From positions 2,356,001-2,420,000 of the forward strand of contig NZ_ADVG01000002.1 of the NCBI RefSeq assembly GCF_000178855.1: DNA of 64,000 nucleotides. The letters run 5' to 3'. Under the pieces are notes generated by a model, which saw nothing but the letters and a program-made list of their open reading frames with translations, was not told the origin of the DNA and searched no databases. Shown one piece after another: positions 8,589 through 17,451 of this stretch. How positions within the stretch are numbered: the stretch's first letter is position 1; each line of letters begins with the position of its first letter. Made by a program: the position numbers and the translations under genes. This DNA comes from Ktedonobacter racemifer DSM 44963. GTDB taxonomy: Bacteria; Chloroflexota; Ktedonobacteria; Ktedonobacterales; Ktedonobacteraceae.

Positions 8589-9998
8589 TTACTTGCTCTC
8601 TTCGAGACTGAGCAATTGCGCCTCACCTAGAATGCTCGTGGTATCGCCTGGAGGCAGGATCGTTGGCGCGGGGCCGGTTCCACGCCCAATGCCACGGTAG
8701 ATGAAGCCATAGCGATTCATCTCTGTCGCCTCGTAGATGTTGCGACCGTCGATCAGGACGGGGCGGCGCATGGCGGCACGTACCTGCAACATATTGAGCG
8801 ACTTAAATTCGTTCCATTCAGTGGAGATCACCAGAGCATCCGCACCCGTCGCGACATCGTAGGAGGTCTGGCAGAACTCGACCATGTCCAGGTTAATGCC
8901 CTCGCGCTCCAGAGCCGCACGCCCGGTCTCTGTAGCCACGGGATCATAGACGCGTACGGTCGCTCCCTGAGCGGTTACCCAGCGAATGATATCAATGGAG
9001 GCTGATTCACGCATATCGTCAGTGTTAGGTTTAAAGGCCAGACCCAGGACACCAATCACGCAACCACGCAGCGAGCCAAGAATATTGGTCAGTTTGTTGA
9101 TAACCAGGCGACGCTGATCATGGTTGATATCCATCACGGCGTGCAGCATCTGGGGGTGAAGGCCCGCTTCATCCGCCATGTGAGCCAGGGCACGCACATC
9201 TTTGGGGAAACAGCTACCGCCATAGCCCAGGCCAGCGTCCAGGAAGGCGCGCCCAATGCGCTTGTCGTGGCCCATGCCCTCAGCGACCTCTTTCACGTCC
9301 GCACCCAGGCGCTCACAGATCTGCGCGATCTCGTTGATGAAGGAAATCTTGGTGGCCAGGAAGGCATTCGAGGCGTACTTAATCATCTCAGCGGTATAGA
9401 TGTCCGTCACAAGGATGGGGGCGCGCAGCGGGAGATAGAGCCGCGCCACGCTCTGAGCCGCTTCGGGATCAGAAGAGCCCAACACGACACGGTCGGGACG
9501 TTGGAAGTCACCCAGGGCATTGCCTTCGCGCAGGAATTCAGGGTTAGAGACGACCGCAAAGTTAACCTCGGGGCGCTTCAGGTTGTTGCGAATGACACGC
9601 GAAACCACATCACCACTACCTACTGGTACCGTGCTCTTATTGATAACGATAGCATAGTGGTCCAGTTCCTGGGCGATCATGCGTGCAGCCGTCTCGACAT
9701 AGCGCATATCGGCCGCGCCCTGGTTGGCACCCGTAGGTGTGGGAACGGCAATGAAGATAAACTCAGCATTGTCCAGGCCCTCCTCGTAGCTGGTCGTGAA
9801 GTGGAGGCGCCCCGCATGTACATTACGCTCTACCATCTCTTCCAGGCCAGGCTCATAAATGGGTAGGATTCCCTGCTTGAGCTTTGCAATTTTCTCTTCA
9901 ATTATATCTACGCAGGTGACGTTGTTGCCCATGTCGGCAAAGCAAGTGCCGGTAACGAGTCCAACGTATCCTGTTCCTAGAACACAGATATTTGACAC
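8589..9998 (-). CDS. ugd: UDP-glucose 6-dehydrogenase
   Basis: Oxidises UDP-glucose to UDP-glucuronate with two NAD+, feeding surface polysaccharides. 469 aa. Domains: N-terminal NAD-binding Rossmann fold (CVLGTGYVGLVTG), central domain with KYASNAFLATKISFINE and the catalytic cysteine in GYGGSCFPKDVRAL (about residue 263), and C-terminal UDP-binding domain (GLAFKPNTDDMRES, ISTEWNEFK). The start is GTG at 9998; its GAGGAG lies inside the last codons of the upstream MBL gene, with only 4 bases between stop and start, so translation is likely coupled. GalU at 28467 would supply the substrate. Confidence 0.96.
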   Translation of the reverse strand: MSNICVLGTGYVGLVTGTCFADMGNNVTCVDIIEEKIAKLKQGILPIYEPGLEEMVERNVHAGRLHFTTSYEEGLDNAEFIFIAVPTPTGANQGAADMRYVETAARMIAQELDHYAIVINKSTVPVGSGDVVSRVIRNNLKRPEVNFAVVSNPEFLREGNALGDFQRPDRVVLGSSDPEAAQSVARLYLPLRAPILVTDIYTAEMIKYASNAFLATKISFINEIAQICERLGADVKEVAEGMGHDKRIGRAFLDAGLGYGGSCFPKDVRALAHMADEAGLHPQMLHAVMDINHDQRRLVINKLTNILGSLRGCVIGVLGLAFKPNTDDMRESASIDIIRWVTAQGATVRVYDPVATETGRAALEREGINLDMVEFCQTSYDVATGADALVISTEWNEFKSLNMLQVRAAMRRPVLIDGRNIYEATEMNRYGFIYRGIGRGTGPAPTILPPGDTTSILGEAQLLSLEESK

Positions 9999-10002
9999 GG
10001 TT

Positions 10003-10665
10003 TTACTCCTCTATAGCAACAAATGGATTTTCGTGCTTTTCTTCTTCAATAGTGGAAGGCTCACCATGACCAGGAAATACAAAGAGGTCTTCGGTCAAGG
10101 TATAGAGCTTATTGCGAATCGATTGTATGAGCTGCTCGTAGTCGCCGCCCTCCAGGTCAGTACGCCCGATGCCGCGATAAAAAAGAGTATCGCCGCTAAA
10201 GACGCAATATGGCTGGCTGATCAGGCAGACGCCACCCCGAGAGTGACCGGGAGTCTCGATAACCTCCAGTGTGAGGGTACCAATGGTGAAGCGGTCGCCC
10301 TCTTTGAGCAAGATATCTGGCTCACGCTCGACAAGCGGATGTTTGAGGTTGTATCTTTTCGAGATTTGCTCATCAGTATACATGTATACATCAGCGGGAT
10401 GAATTGCCAGTGGGACTGGGTAAACCGCGCTAACCTCGTCAATAGCTCCCGTATGGTCAAAATGACCATGCGTGTTGATAATGTACTTAGGAACGATTTG
10501 CAGTTCTTTAATGGCTTCGAGAATCCGTGGAGCCTCGTCGCCGGGATCTATAATGACAGCCTCGCGCGTTTGCGGGCAGGCATACAGATAGCAGTTTTCT
10601 TCCAGCATACCTACAGTGATACAGGCGACAATAGGCTGCTCTTGATTGGTGCTGGTCCCAGACAT
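10003..10665 (-). CDS. MBL-fold metallo-hydrolase (glyoxalase II-like)
   Basis: Zinc-dependent hydrolase of the metallo-beta-lactamase superfamily, 220 aa. The metal site is seen as INTHGHFDHTGAIDE (HxHxDH), HSRGGVCL, SGDTLFYRGIGRTDLEGG and FPGHGEPSTIEEE. The GRTDLEGGDY and PGHGEPSTI pattern is typical of the YcbL/glyoxalase II-like group that cleaves thioesters, but the substrate is not known. It is the first gene of a unit running into ugd. ATG at 10665. Confidence 0.88.
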   Translation of the reverse strand: MSGTSTNQEQPIVACITVGMLEENCYLYACPQTREAVIIDPGDEAPRILEAIKELQIVPKYIINTHGHFDHTGAIDEVSAVYPVPLAIHPADVYMYTDEQISKRYNLKHPLVEREPDILLKEGDRFTIGTLTLEVIETPGHSRGGVCLISQPYCVFSGDTLFYRGIGRTDLEGGDYEQLIQSIRNKLYTLTEDLFVFPGHGEPSTIEEEKHENPFVAIEE

Positions 10666-11331
10666 GGTATGTCGCTCTTTCTTTACAAACGTTCGCTAAC
10701 GTCAAGCGTTCGACCCCCATTATAACATAACGCTCTTCAACCACCCTTCGTACCTGGGAGCGAAATAACCTATGCCAAAGTACTGGTTTGACTCCTCGCG
10801 CCTGGGGCGCTTGCCCTGGCAGGTGGTGTGATGCGTGTTGGCAGCCAGTGGCTGCCAACACGCATCACACCACCTGCTAAATATACATGATGTTAAATAG
10901 AAACCCGGCAGAAGTCAGCAGCAACGGCAGAAATTGCAGCTTCACCTCCTATGTGATAAAGTGGTCGACAACGAGGCTTTTTTGCCGATAGGCATGCATC
11001 ATAACGACTTTTATAGACATTACACACGGCGTAACCATGCAATGTCGCCTCTTAATTAAAAACTGTTTGCGGTCTAGAACATAAACTATTATAGCTGTAT
11101 ATTCCTATATCAATCCTTCTCACATATCGGAGAAAAAATCTTTTACCATTTTTAACTGGACGAGAAAGAAAAAGATGTGTAGAATGGATGTAGGAAATGC
11201 AATCAGCAATAGCGGGAGATAAGGATCTCTCCTCGCTCTATGCAAGCCAGGTTGCTGGCGTTTATTCGCATCGCAGTGCCCCCGCAAAAAATGTAGACGG
11301 TCGATAGCACTCGGAGGAAGAGAAGCAAAAC
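10666..11331. other. Divergent intergenic region with long hairpin
   Basis: Sits between two divergent genes and must hold both promoters, none of which I can place with confidence. It contains the long hairpin at 10819-10877 and an AT-rich stretch at 11040-11170. No gene seen. Confidence 0.5.
10819..10877. repeat. Long hairpin (28-bp arms, 3-base loop) with degenerate box
   Basis: Arms 10819-10846 and 10850-10877 pair perfectly around AGT. A degenerate copy of the conserved box (GACTCCTCGCGCC...GGGGCGCTTGC) precedes it at about 10790. It is in a divergent region, where a terminator would not be expected. Confidence 0.85.
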
Positions 11332-12693
11332 ATGTCGAAGGATCAATCGGAACGCAGAACCTATCGCCGGAGTCCTGGACGCCAGTATGACTCCGAGTTT
11401 GATCCCCTGCGCAGCCGTACTGGCGCTAGCAGGAGTGGTCAGCTCAATAGCAACGGGGCTCGACAGAGCGGTCGCTTGTCTTCGCCATCCGATAGCCGCT
11501 CTGGATCTCTTCATACCCAGCGACCCGACCCACGCAGAACACGCCAGCTGTTGCGCCAGCAGATCATTTCCAGTAAAGCTTCCGGGACAGAAGAGGGAGA
11601 CGATGAACTTCGCGAGCTAGAGACCGATGAGTTGGAGCAGCGTATGCGCCGCACCTCGGGCGTTATATCTAGCAATATTGCTAACAACGCCTCTGCATCA
11701 CGTAGCCCTAACCGGACCCATAACCTCTCCTCTCAGGCCCCTTACCTTCCAGCGGCGCACGATCTCTACCTGGATGAAGACAACGAATGGGAACAGGCAG
11801 AGCTTGATGAAGTCATAGACGACGAATATGAAGATGATCCTTTAGACGGGCGCCTGGGCTACGCCAGTCCAGGCCCGGGCATTGCGCGCTCAGCCCAGCT
11901 TCAGCCCCGGCGTAGCGTTATGTATAATGACGTCTATGAACCTCGTGCGCCCAGCGGTCGCCTGGCACCTCCTCTTCCACCAGAAGAAGAATACGATGAG
12001 CCCTATGAGGAATATGACGATGAGGGCTATGAGGAGATCGACGAACGCGAGGCCCGCCGTCAGAAGAAACGCAACAAGAAGGTCTCTCGGCGTGGGATTC
12101 TCATCGGCCTGGGGGCCGCTGCGGTAGCGACCGCAGGCGTCACCGCCTATGAGCTAGGCCCCAAAATTCCTCAAGCCATTAGCGACACCGGGAGCAATAT
12201 AGAGCACCAGATCCAGGATGCCTTCAATAAAGGTATGGCCCAGGGAGCCGAAAACGCACGCAAGGAGTTTATCACAGCCCTGGATAACCTGGAGGGCTTT
12301 ACCCTTCAGGGAGCGATTGAGGCCGCCAAGTTGACGCGCGTGGCCTATGACGTCTTTGTCGCGCCCATCGTCCAGTTTGGCTCGACGGTCGCAACCGATT
12401 TCTTGAAGGCCATGCTCAGCGCGCTTAAGACTGCACGCGGCCTGCTTGCGGGCGTCTACCAGGACAACGCGACCCTCCAGGCCATCCAAAAAGTCCTTGA
12501 AAGCTGGGTCAGCCAGGTACAGAATATGCCTAAGCAGCTTACCGCCGTGACCCAGACCGACCTGGATGGTGCTCAGGCCTACCTGCGCGCCCTCCAGCGC
12601 AAAATTGATGATGAGAAGGCCAAGCTGAATAACCCCCAGCCCTCGCCGACTGTTCCCGCTTCACCACAGGCCACACCCAAGGCCAAGCAATAA
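11332..12693 (+). CDS. Hypothetical acidic, membrane-anchored or Tat-like exported protein
   Basis: 453 aa, family not recognised. Residues 1-135 are rich in Arg, Ser and Gly; 140-245 are strongly acidic (EEEYDEPYEEYDDEGYEE). A twin-arginine-like hydrophobic segment RRGILIGLGAAAVATAGV follows at about 243-262. The C-terminal 180 residues are helical (amphipathic Ala/Leu-rich) and end in a Pro/Thr tail. The central position of the hydrophobic segment suggests a cytoplasmic charged domain tethered to an extracytoplasmic helical domain. GGAGGAAGAG precedes the ATG. No neighbour suggests a function. Confidence 0.75.
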   Translation: MSKDQSERRTYRRSPGRQYDSEFDPLRSRTGASRSGQLNSNGARQSGRLSSPSDSRSGSLHTQRPDPRRTRQLLRQQIISSKASGTEEGDDELRELETDELEQRMRRTSGVISSNIANNASASRSPNRTHNLSSQAPYLPAAHDLYLDEDNEWEQAELDEVIDDEYEDDPLDGRLGYASPGPGIARSAQLQPRRSVMYNDVYEPRAPSGRLAPPLPPEEEYDEPYEEYDDEGYEEIDEREARRQKKRNKKVSRRGILIGLGAAAVATAGVTAYELGPKIPQAISDTGSNIEHQIQDAFNKGMAQGAENARKEFITALDNLEGFTLQGAIEAAKLTRVAYDVFVAPIVQFGSTVATDFLKAMLSALKTARGLLAGVYQDNATLQAIQKVLESWVSQVQNMPKQLTAVTQTDLDGAQAYLRALQRKIDDEKAKLNNPQPSPTVPASPQATPKAKQ

Positions 12694-12712
12694 AGCAAGA
12701 AAATAGTTACCT

Positions 12713-12764
12713 GCCGAGACTGAGAGATTGGCGAACGCGGGGGCGCCAATCTCTCAGTCTCGGC
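12713..12764. terminator. Long hairpin after the acidic protein gene (21-bp arms)
   Basis: Perfect arms 12713-12733 and 12744-12764 around a 10-base loop, 20 bases past the stop codon. No T-tract follows, so it may act as an RNA-stabilising or weak terminator structure. Confidence 0.6.
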
Positions 12765-12789
12765 ACATTCACTATATTGAAGAACGCAT

Positions 12790-13506
12790 ATGAGGAAGAG
12801 TGCCTTGATCCAGAGTGATGTAGAGCAACCTTCCATGCTGCGTATTGATGAGCTAGCGCAACAGGTGGGCATGCCAAGCCGGACGATTCGCTTTTACAAT
12901 ACCCAGGGGCTGTTGCCGCCTCCTGTCATGAAAGGGCGCACGGCCTACTACACGCAAGAGCATCTCGTGGTCCTGGGTATTATTCGCGAGCTTAAAGAAC
13001 ATCAGAATCTCTCGTTAGAGGCAATCAAGCGCCTGCTCGAAGTTCGCGCCCAGCAGGGAGATGTACAGATGCACATGGCGCTCAAGCAGCGCCATCTCAA
13101 ATCCCTGACCGTAGGTGGTACACAGGTTCATTTAGCCCAGGAAGAACTGGCGCGCCAGGGAGAAGTAACTGTTGCGCGCATCAATGAACTGGTAGAATTG
13201 GGACTGCTCTTCCCCTTTGAGGACGAGCAAGGCGAGCGGCTCTTCACTGGAGATGATGTGCTCTTGCTTCAGCTTTACCGCCACCTGGAAGAACTAGGCC
13301 TCCCCCTCGCGCTCCCCTCACTTATCCGTTTCCAGCTCAAACAGCTTACGCGTAGCGAGGTCGCGGCCTATGAGCAACATCTGCTCCCCCGCTGGCGTGA
13401 AGAGGGTCTCACGCTAGAGCAACAGACCGAGCGCTTCGAGGAGGTTATGGCTTTGTCTGATACACTCATCTCTCTCCTGCATCGCAAGCTTCTCTACCAG
13501 GGTTAA
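12790..13506 (+). CDS. MerR family regulator with two HTH-like domains
   Basis: DNA-binding regulator, 238 aa. A complete MerR winged helix lies at about residues 17-85 (LRIDELAQQVGMPSRTIRFYNTQGLLPPP, with GRTAYYTQEHLVVL). A second, degenerate MerR-like unit follows at about 130-190 (GEVTVARINELVELGLLFP, ERLFTGDDVLLLQL). Such doubled MerR proteins occur in actinobacteria and Chloroflexi. There are no obvious metal-binding cysteines, so the effector is unknown. No target gene stands divergent to it. Confidence 0.85.
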   Translation: MRKSALIQSDVEQPSMLRIDELAQQVGMPSRTIRFYNTQGLLPPPVMKGRTAYYTQEHLVVLGIIRELKEHQNLSLEAIKRLLEVRAQQGDVQMHMALKQRHLKSLTVGGTQVHLAQEELARQGEVTVARINELVELGLLFPFEDEQGERLFTGDDVLLLQLYRHLEELGLPLALPSLIRFQLKQLTRSEVAAYEQHLLPRWREEGLTLEQQTERFEEVMALSDTLISLLHRKLLYQG

Positions 13507-13507
13507 A

Positions 13508-13593
13508 GACTTCTCGCGCCTGCAGCGCTCGCTTGGAAAAGAGATGCGGGGTGTACTGGTAGCCTGCGGCTGCCAGTACGCCCCACATCTCTT
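13508..13593. repeat. Conserved box plus long hairpin between convergent genes
   Basis: Box at 13508-13532 (GACTTCTCGCGCC-TGC-AGCGCTCGC). The hairpin arms are 13539-13564 and 13568-13593, 26 bp with a TGC loop and three mismatches. It lies between the MerR gene and lgt, which converge. Confidence 0.8.
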
Positions 13594-13735
13594 ACTCAGG
13601 AGTTGATGGCTTGTTTGTGCCGCAGGCTGCCAGTACGTCCCACGTCTCTTACTCAGGAGTAATGGCTTGTTTGTGCCGCAGGCTGCCAGTACGCCCCACA
13701 TCTCTTACTCAGGAGTTGATGGCTTGTTTGAGACT
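13568..13735. repeat. Tandem repeat (56-57 nt) carrying the hairpin right arm and lgt 3' end
   Basis: After the hairpin's right arm, a unit starting ACTCAGGAGTTGATGGC and ending in another copy of the right arm (CAGTACG...CCCACATCTCTT) repeats twice, at 13594-13650 and 13651-13706; a third copy starts and runs into lgt. The C-terminal NKPSTPE of Lgt is encoded in this repeat. Confidence 0.85.
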
Positions 13736-14748
13736 ACTTCTGCTTCGACCTCATCCTCATCCACGTTCTCCCCCTCGACCTGCTCCTCTGCTTCGGCTAG
13801 CGTCTCTGGCTTCTCATCGCTCGCTGCCTCCTTGCTTGCCAGTTGGAGAATACTGTAAGTCGCGGCTACCTCTCCCTCGGGAACTGGTTTGGATCGGGAG
13901 ATGACCAGGTAGGTGATGGGCAGCAGGAGGACGAACAGGATTACCGAGGTCCACTGTGCCTGTTTGAGAATATGTGTTCCCAGGAAGTCGACGATGATGT
14001 TGTCCCGGGTAAAGAAGATGAAGAACTGCGTAATCACATATGCGTACAGGTAGACTAGCATCAGCATGCCTGGGCGCCTGAACTTGCGCGCACAGTAGAG
14101 CATGACACCGAGTAGTACGATATTGGTGATCATCTCGTACAGGGCCGCGGGCTGAACGGGGACGTTACAGAGGTTGTAGACGCCACAGGCCCAACTCTCA
14201 GGATGTACATAGACCGTCGACCAGGGCAGCGTGCTCTGATAGCCAATGATGTCGCCATTGATGATATTGCCAATACGTCCAAAGATCTGGCCCGCCGCGC
14301 CAAAGAGGACAGCCGCGTCCACCAGGACCAGCGGATTCACGCGTTCGACACGCGCGCGCCAGAAGAGGGTCGCGATAACCAGGAAGATCGCGCCAAAGAA
14401 GGCCATGCCGCCCTCCCAGGTCGCGATAATATGAATAGGATTCCTCAAATAGTATTCAACCAGGTTTGGCTGCTGTAAGACGAAATACAGGCGCCCACCA
14501 ATCACACCAGCCGCGATACACCACCACAAGAGGCGGTAGACCAGGTCTTCCGTAACTCCCTTGCGCTGGCAGTATCCCTTGATAATCCATAATCCTATCA
14601 GGATACCAACGACATACATCAAGCCATACCAGCGTACGGCCAGCGGGCCAAGCCTGAAGATGACCGGATCAATATTCAAGTAGATATAGGGTGGGCCAAT
14701 ACGTAACCACCCCCAATTGATAAGATCGGCGAACGGGAGAGTTCCCAT
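13705..14748 (-). CDS. lgt: Prolipoprotein diacylglyceryl transferase
   Basis: Integral membrane enzyme that adds diacylglycerol from phosphatidylglycerol to the lipobox cysteine, the first step in lipoprotein maturation. 347 aa with about seven membrane segments. Family signature GRIGNIINGDIIG at about 155-167; other conserved pieces are VRWYGLMYVVGIL, GGRLYFVL and PAALYEM. A charged C-terminal tail of about 60 acidic residues follows the last helix, and its final seven residues fall in the tandem repeat. Lipobox proteins at 31018 and 58377 would be substrates. GGAG is 7 bases before the ATG. Confidence 0.95.
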   Translation of the reverse strand: MGTLPFADLINWGWLRIGPPYIYLNIDPVIFRLGPLAVRWYGLMYVVGILIGLWIIKGYCQRKGVTEDLVYRLLWWCIAAGVIGGRLYFVLQQPNLVEYYLRNPIHIIATWEGGMAFFGAIFLVIATLFWRARVERVNPLVLVDAAVLFGAAGQIFGRIGNIINGDIIGYQSTLPWSTVYVHPESWACGVYNLCNVPVQPAALYEMITNIVLLGVMLYCARKFRRPGMLMLVYLYAYVITQFFIFFTRDNIIVDFLGTHILKQAQWTSVILFVLLLPITYLVISRSKPVPEGEVAATYSILQLASKEAASDEKPETLAEAEEQVEGENVDEDEVEAEVVSNKPSTPE

Positions 14749-15147
14749 GCTGTCACTCCATATACTGATAATTTCTCTAGCAAACAGGCGAGTAGAGTTG
14801 CAACCTCTTTCGCGCCTGGTATTGCCAGCATTGTTGTTTTACGCTTTCCTGTATCATAATATGCATTACGCAACCACGCAACCCATCTATCGAGTAGGTG
14901 TGGGAAGTTCCAGTTCTTGCCTCGGCTCGCTACGCTCGCAGGGTAAGGGGATGTGGATGGAAACATAAGTACGGCAAATCCGTTTTCCATCCACATCCCC
15001 TTACCCGTGGGCGCCGCAGGCGCGAAAGCGCTCCTGGGCAAGAGAAGCTTCCCACACACACTTACCTCTGAGCGCTGCGTATACCATTATCATAATCGAG
15101 TTATTCTTTCTTTTCTTTATCGCCATAGAAAGGCATATCTAACTACT
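14749..15147. other. Divergent intergenic region, lgt / exporter
   Basis: Contains a degenerate box at 14912-14940 (TTCTTGCCTCGGCTCGC) and a hairpin with 23-bp perfect arms at 14941-14963 and 14984-15006 around a 20-base loop. No gene is supported; an upstream in-frame start of the exporter at 14953 would begin inside the hairpin and is unlikely. Confidence 0.6.
14941..15006. repeat. Long hairpin (23-bp arms, 20-base loop)
   Basis: Arms GGGTAAGGGGATGTGGATGG+AAA and its exact complement. It lies in a divergent region, so it is not a simple terminator. Confidence 0.8.
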
Positions 15148-16113
15148 ATGCAGGAATATCAAGAATTATCCCCATCGACTACTCAATCCGTATCCACAGC
15201 CGCTGATCCGCGCAAGGCACGCATGCTTACGCTCCTGGGCTTTGGCGCCATGGTGCTCGTCTGGGGATCTTTTCCCGTGGCAGCCAAAATTGGAACGGAG
15301 CACGTCCCGCCTCTGCTCTTCTCTGCGGTACGCTTCCTCCTGGCGTTTTTGCTCTTGCTCCTGGTCGCACGCTGGCGCCGGATAAGCCTCCGGATCACAC
15401 GCACACAGCACTTGCGCATCTTTCAGACCTCGCTCTTTATGGTAGGCATACCTGCCGCTATTTTCTTTGCCTCGATCCCATACGCGCCAGCAGGCGCGCT
15501 TACCTTGATGTGGGCCACCGCGCCCCTCTTCGTCTCGCTCTTTAACTTCAGGGGGGTGGGAGAGGCGCGCGGCTGGCGTTTGCCTGTAAGCTTGCTTATT
15601 GGTATCGCGGGTATTTTGCTTGTGCTCCTGGGACGTGTTCCCTTTCTGCCCAACCAGGGGGCGAGCATACCTGGTTTCGCCATGAGTGGACCCGCGCTTA
15701 TCGCGGAGCTAATGGTCCTGGCCTCGGCGGCGGTCTATGGCTTTGGAATGCTGCTTGCTAAGCGCTATAGTGCCGATGTGCCTGTGCTAGTTATGACGGC
15801 CTGGCAGGTCTTCTATAGTGGAGTTGTTATCTTACTGGCATCTCTCATCTTTGAGCATGGCGGTCCCTTCGCGCCCACCTGGGCAACCCTGGAGGCTCTA
15901 CTCTATCTCGTGGTATTTTGTAGCTGCATTAGTTTCTTTCTGACCTTCTGGCTTATTCGACGGATCGGTGCGATCCGGACGGCTTACTCTGACTTTATCA
16001 TTCCGGGTGTTACACTCCTCCTGTCATACTGGCTATTGGGGGAAGAGCTCTCGCCAGCCAAGCTTGGCGGCTTTCTCCTGGTTATGCTGGGGTGTGCTCT
16101 GGTTGAGAAGTAG
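15148..16113 (+). CDS. EamA/DMT family transporter
   Basis: Inner-membrane drug/metabolite-type exporter, 321 aa, with ten predicted helices in two EamA repeats. First repeat starts GFGAMVLVWGSFPVAAK and the second LIAELMVLASAAVYGFGMLLAK; both show the family pattern of a helix with a small-residue motif followed by a charged loop. Substrate unknown. I place the start at ATG 15148; the longer frame begins in a palindrome. Confidence 0.88.
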   Translation: MQEYQELSPSTTQSVSTAADPRKARMLTLLGFGAMVLVWGSFPVAAKIGTEHVPPLLFSAVRFLLAFLLLLLVARWRRISLRITRTQHLRIFQTSLFMVGIPAAIFFASIPYAPAGALTLMWATAPLFVSLFNFRGVGEARGWRLPVSLLIGIAGILLVLLGRVPFLPNQGASIPGFAMSGPALIAELMVLASAAVYGFGMLLAKRYSADVPVLVMTAWQVFYSGVVILLASLIFEHGGPFAPTWATLEALLYLVVFCSCISFFLTFWLIRRIGAIRTAYSDFIIPGVTLLLSYWLLGEELSPAKLGGFLLVMLGCALVEK

Positions 16114-16159
16114 CAAGGATTGGAGGCGCGTGCTACAATCATTCTGCGATCTCCTAGCG

Positions 16160-16246
16160 AAAATCTGAGCGCGAAGCCCTAGCCACCCCCCATTCGGGGG
16201 CGCGGCGAGAGTAACGCGTGCCCCCGAATGGGGGGGGTGGTTTTCG
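16160..16246. repeat. GAAAACC palindrome family, copy with CCCCATTCGGGG module
   Basis: Outer arms GCGAAAATC...GGTTTTCG and an inner long hairpin CCACCCCCCATTCGGGGGC (16183-16201) paired with 16219-16240. Related copies lie at 36890-36941, 52650-52717 and 53983-54074. It follows the exporter gene. Confidence 0.75.
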
Positions 16247-16295
16247 TATACAAACACTTGCTGTATTGAACAAACTTTATCCAGCAAAAATCTGC

Positions 16296-17198
16296 ATGCA
16301 AGCGAATGTGAGTTACAATTTTGTGAAAAAGAGAGCCTTCTTCCTGCGGCGCGCCCTCCTGGTAATATGTATCGTTGTACTTTTAGCATTACTGGCCCCT
16401 GTGCGCCGCGTACTCTACTATAATTCCTTTGTACAGGCACCTTGTGTCATTACCGCTAAATCCCTGCTCACCATTCGGGAGAGCAAGAGCAACAGTCGGG
16501 AGAGCAAGAGTAACGGAGATGCGGGCGTGTATGGAAGTTACCGCCCTCAGTTCTCCTACACCCTGACCCTTCCTGGAGGACAGCAGGTTCGCACGAAGGG
16601 CTTTGAGGGGCCAGATATCCTGGTCTACAGTACGAAAGAGGCTGTCCAGCATATTCTGGATCGCTACCGTGTTGGCGAGAAGAAGAGTTGCTGGTATGAT
16701 CCGGCTGATCCCCAGCGTGCGCTGCTGGTCTTTCAGGGCTTTACCTTTGGGCAGATCTTGTCCAGTTTTGCCTTCTTTTTCCTGGCCTTTCTGATCTTTG
16801 TTCCCGCGCTGGCCTACTGCCTGGAGTGGCAGCTCTGGCGTTATATTGTGCTGCGCACACGTGGCGTGCTGACGCGCGGCATCGTTGTCAATCGTGTTGA
16901 GCAACGCCGGCGCGACTTTACTATTAATGTGTACACGGTGCTTTACCGCACGGGTGAAAATCAGCAAGAGGGGGTCGCGCGTCATATCCAACTTATGGCA
17001 CCTCCTATTGAGCGGCATAGTCTCCCTGATCTGTATAATATTTTTGTCTGCTACGATCCGCGCCAGCCTATGTATGATCGTTGTGGGAAGTTTCCGCGTC
17101 TCTATCGCATTATTCCAGGTGTGGTTGGTTCGCTCTTTTTTCTGGGGTTGACGCTTGTGTTTATGTATGAGGCGCTCTTTAATCTCTACTGGATATGA
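16296..17198 (+). CDS. DUF3592-like membrane protein
   Basis: 300 aa, function unknown. Three or four membrane segments: residues 14-36 (FLRRALLVICIVVLLALLA), about 155-180, and a C-terminal one at about 270-290. The extracytoplasmic part has the DUF3592 pattern FSYTLTLPGGQQV, VYSTKEAVQHILDRYRVGE and CWYDPADPQRALLVF; a second similar block follows (VLYRTGENQQEG, ICYDPRQPMYDRC in variant form). A small duplication RESKSNSRESKSN arises from a 21-nt direct repeat. ATG at 16296 chosen because the upstream frame is in the palindrome. Confidence 0.72.
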   Translation: MQANVSYNFVKKRAFFLRRALLVICIVVLLALLAPVRRVLYYNSFVQAPCVITAKSLLTIRESKSNSRESKSNGDAGVYGSYRPQFSYTLTLPGGQQVRTKGFEGPDILVYSTKEAVQHILDRYRVGEKKSCWYDPADPQRALLVFQGFTFGQILSSFAFFFLAFLIFVPALAYCLEWQLWRYIVLRTRGVLTRGIVVNRVEQRRRDFTINVYTVLYRTGENQQEGVARHIQLMAPPIERHSLPDLYNIFVCYDPRQPMYDRCGKFPRLYRIIPGVVGSLFFLGLTLVFMYEALFNLYWI

Positions 17199-17235
17199 GA
17201 TTTCTCTCCGCCTGCGGCGCTTCGCAAGAATAAAA

Positions 17236-17292
17236 GTAAGTGGTGGAGATCCAGCGTCCGGCAGAGCCGGACGCTGGATCTCCACCACTTAC
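17236..17292. repeat. Long hairpin (27-bp perfect arms, AGA loop)
   Basis: Arms 17236-17262 and 17266-17292. A degenerate box (CTCCGCC-TGC-GGCGCTTCGC) lies just upstream at 17207-17226. It follows the DUF3592-like gene by about 40 bases. Confidence 0.88.
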
Positions 17293-17413
17293 ACAGGTGT
17301 TTGGGATCGCACAGGTGTTTGGGATTACATGGGTGTTTGGGATCGCACGGGTGTTTGGGATTACATGGGTGTTTGGGATCGCACGGGTGTTTGGGATTAC
17401 ATGGGTGTTTGGG
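17293..17413. repeat. Tandem repeat, 18-nt unit (36-nt dimer), 6.7 copies
   Basis: Units alternate between ACAGGTGTTTGGGATCGC and ACGGGTGTTTGGGATTAC. The array starts directly after the hairpin and ends 39 bp before cdd. Not a CRISPR: there are no unique spacers. Confidence 0.92.
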
Positions 17414-17451
17414 CCTTTGTTATTTGAAGCTAGAGAGAGGATGGTTGGAGA

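Noticed and set aside
9120..9866. 248-codon plus-strand frame
   Set aside because: Shadow of UDP-glucose dehydrogenase on the opposite strand.
17293..17413. Short regular repeats resembling CRISPR
   Set aside because: Units are contiguous 18-mers without spacers and no cas genes are present; likewise the arrays at 17961, 20231 and 56842.
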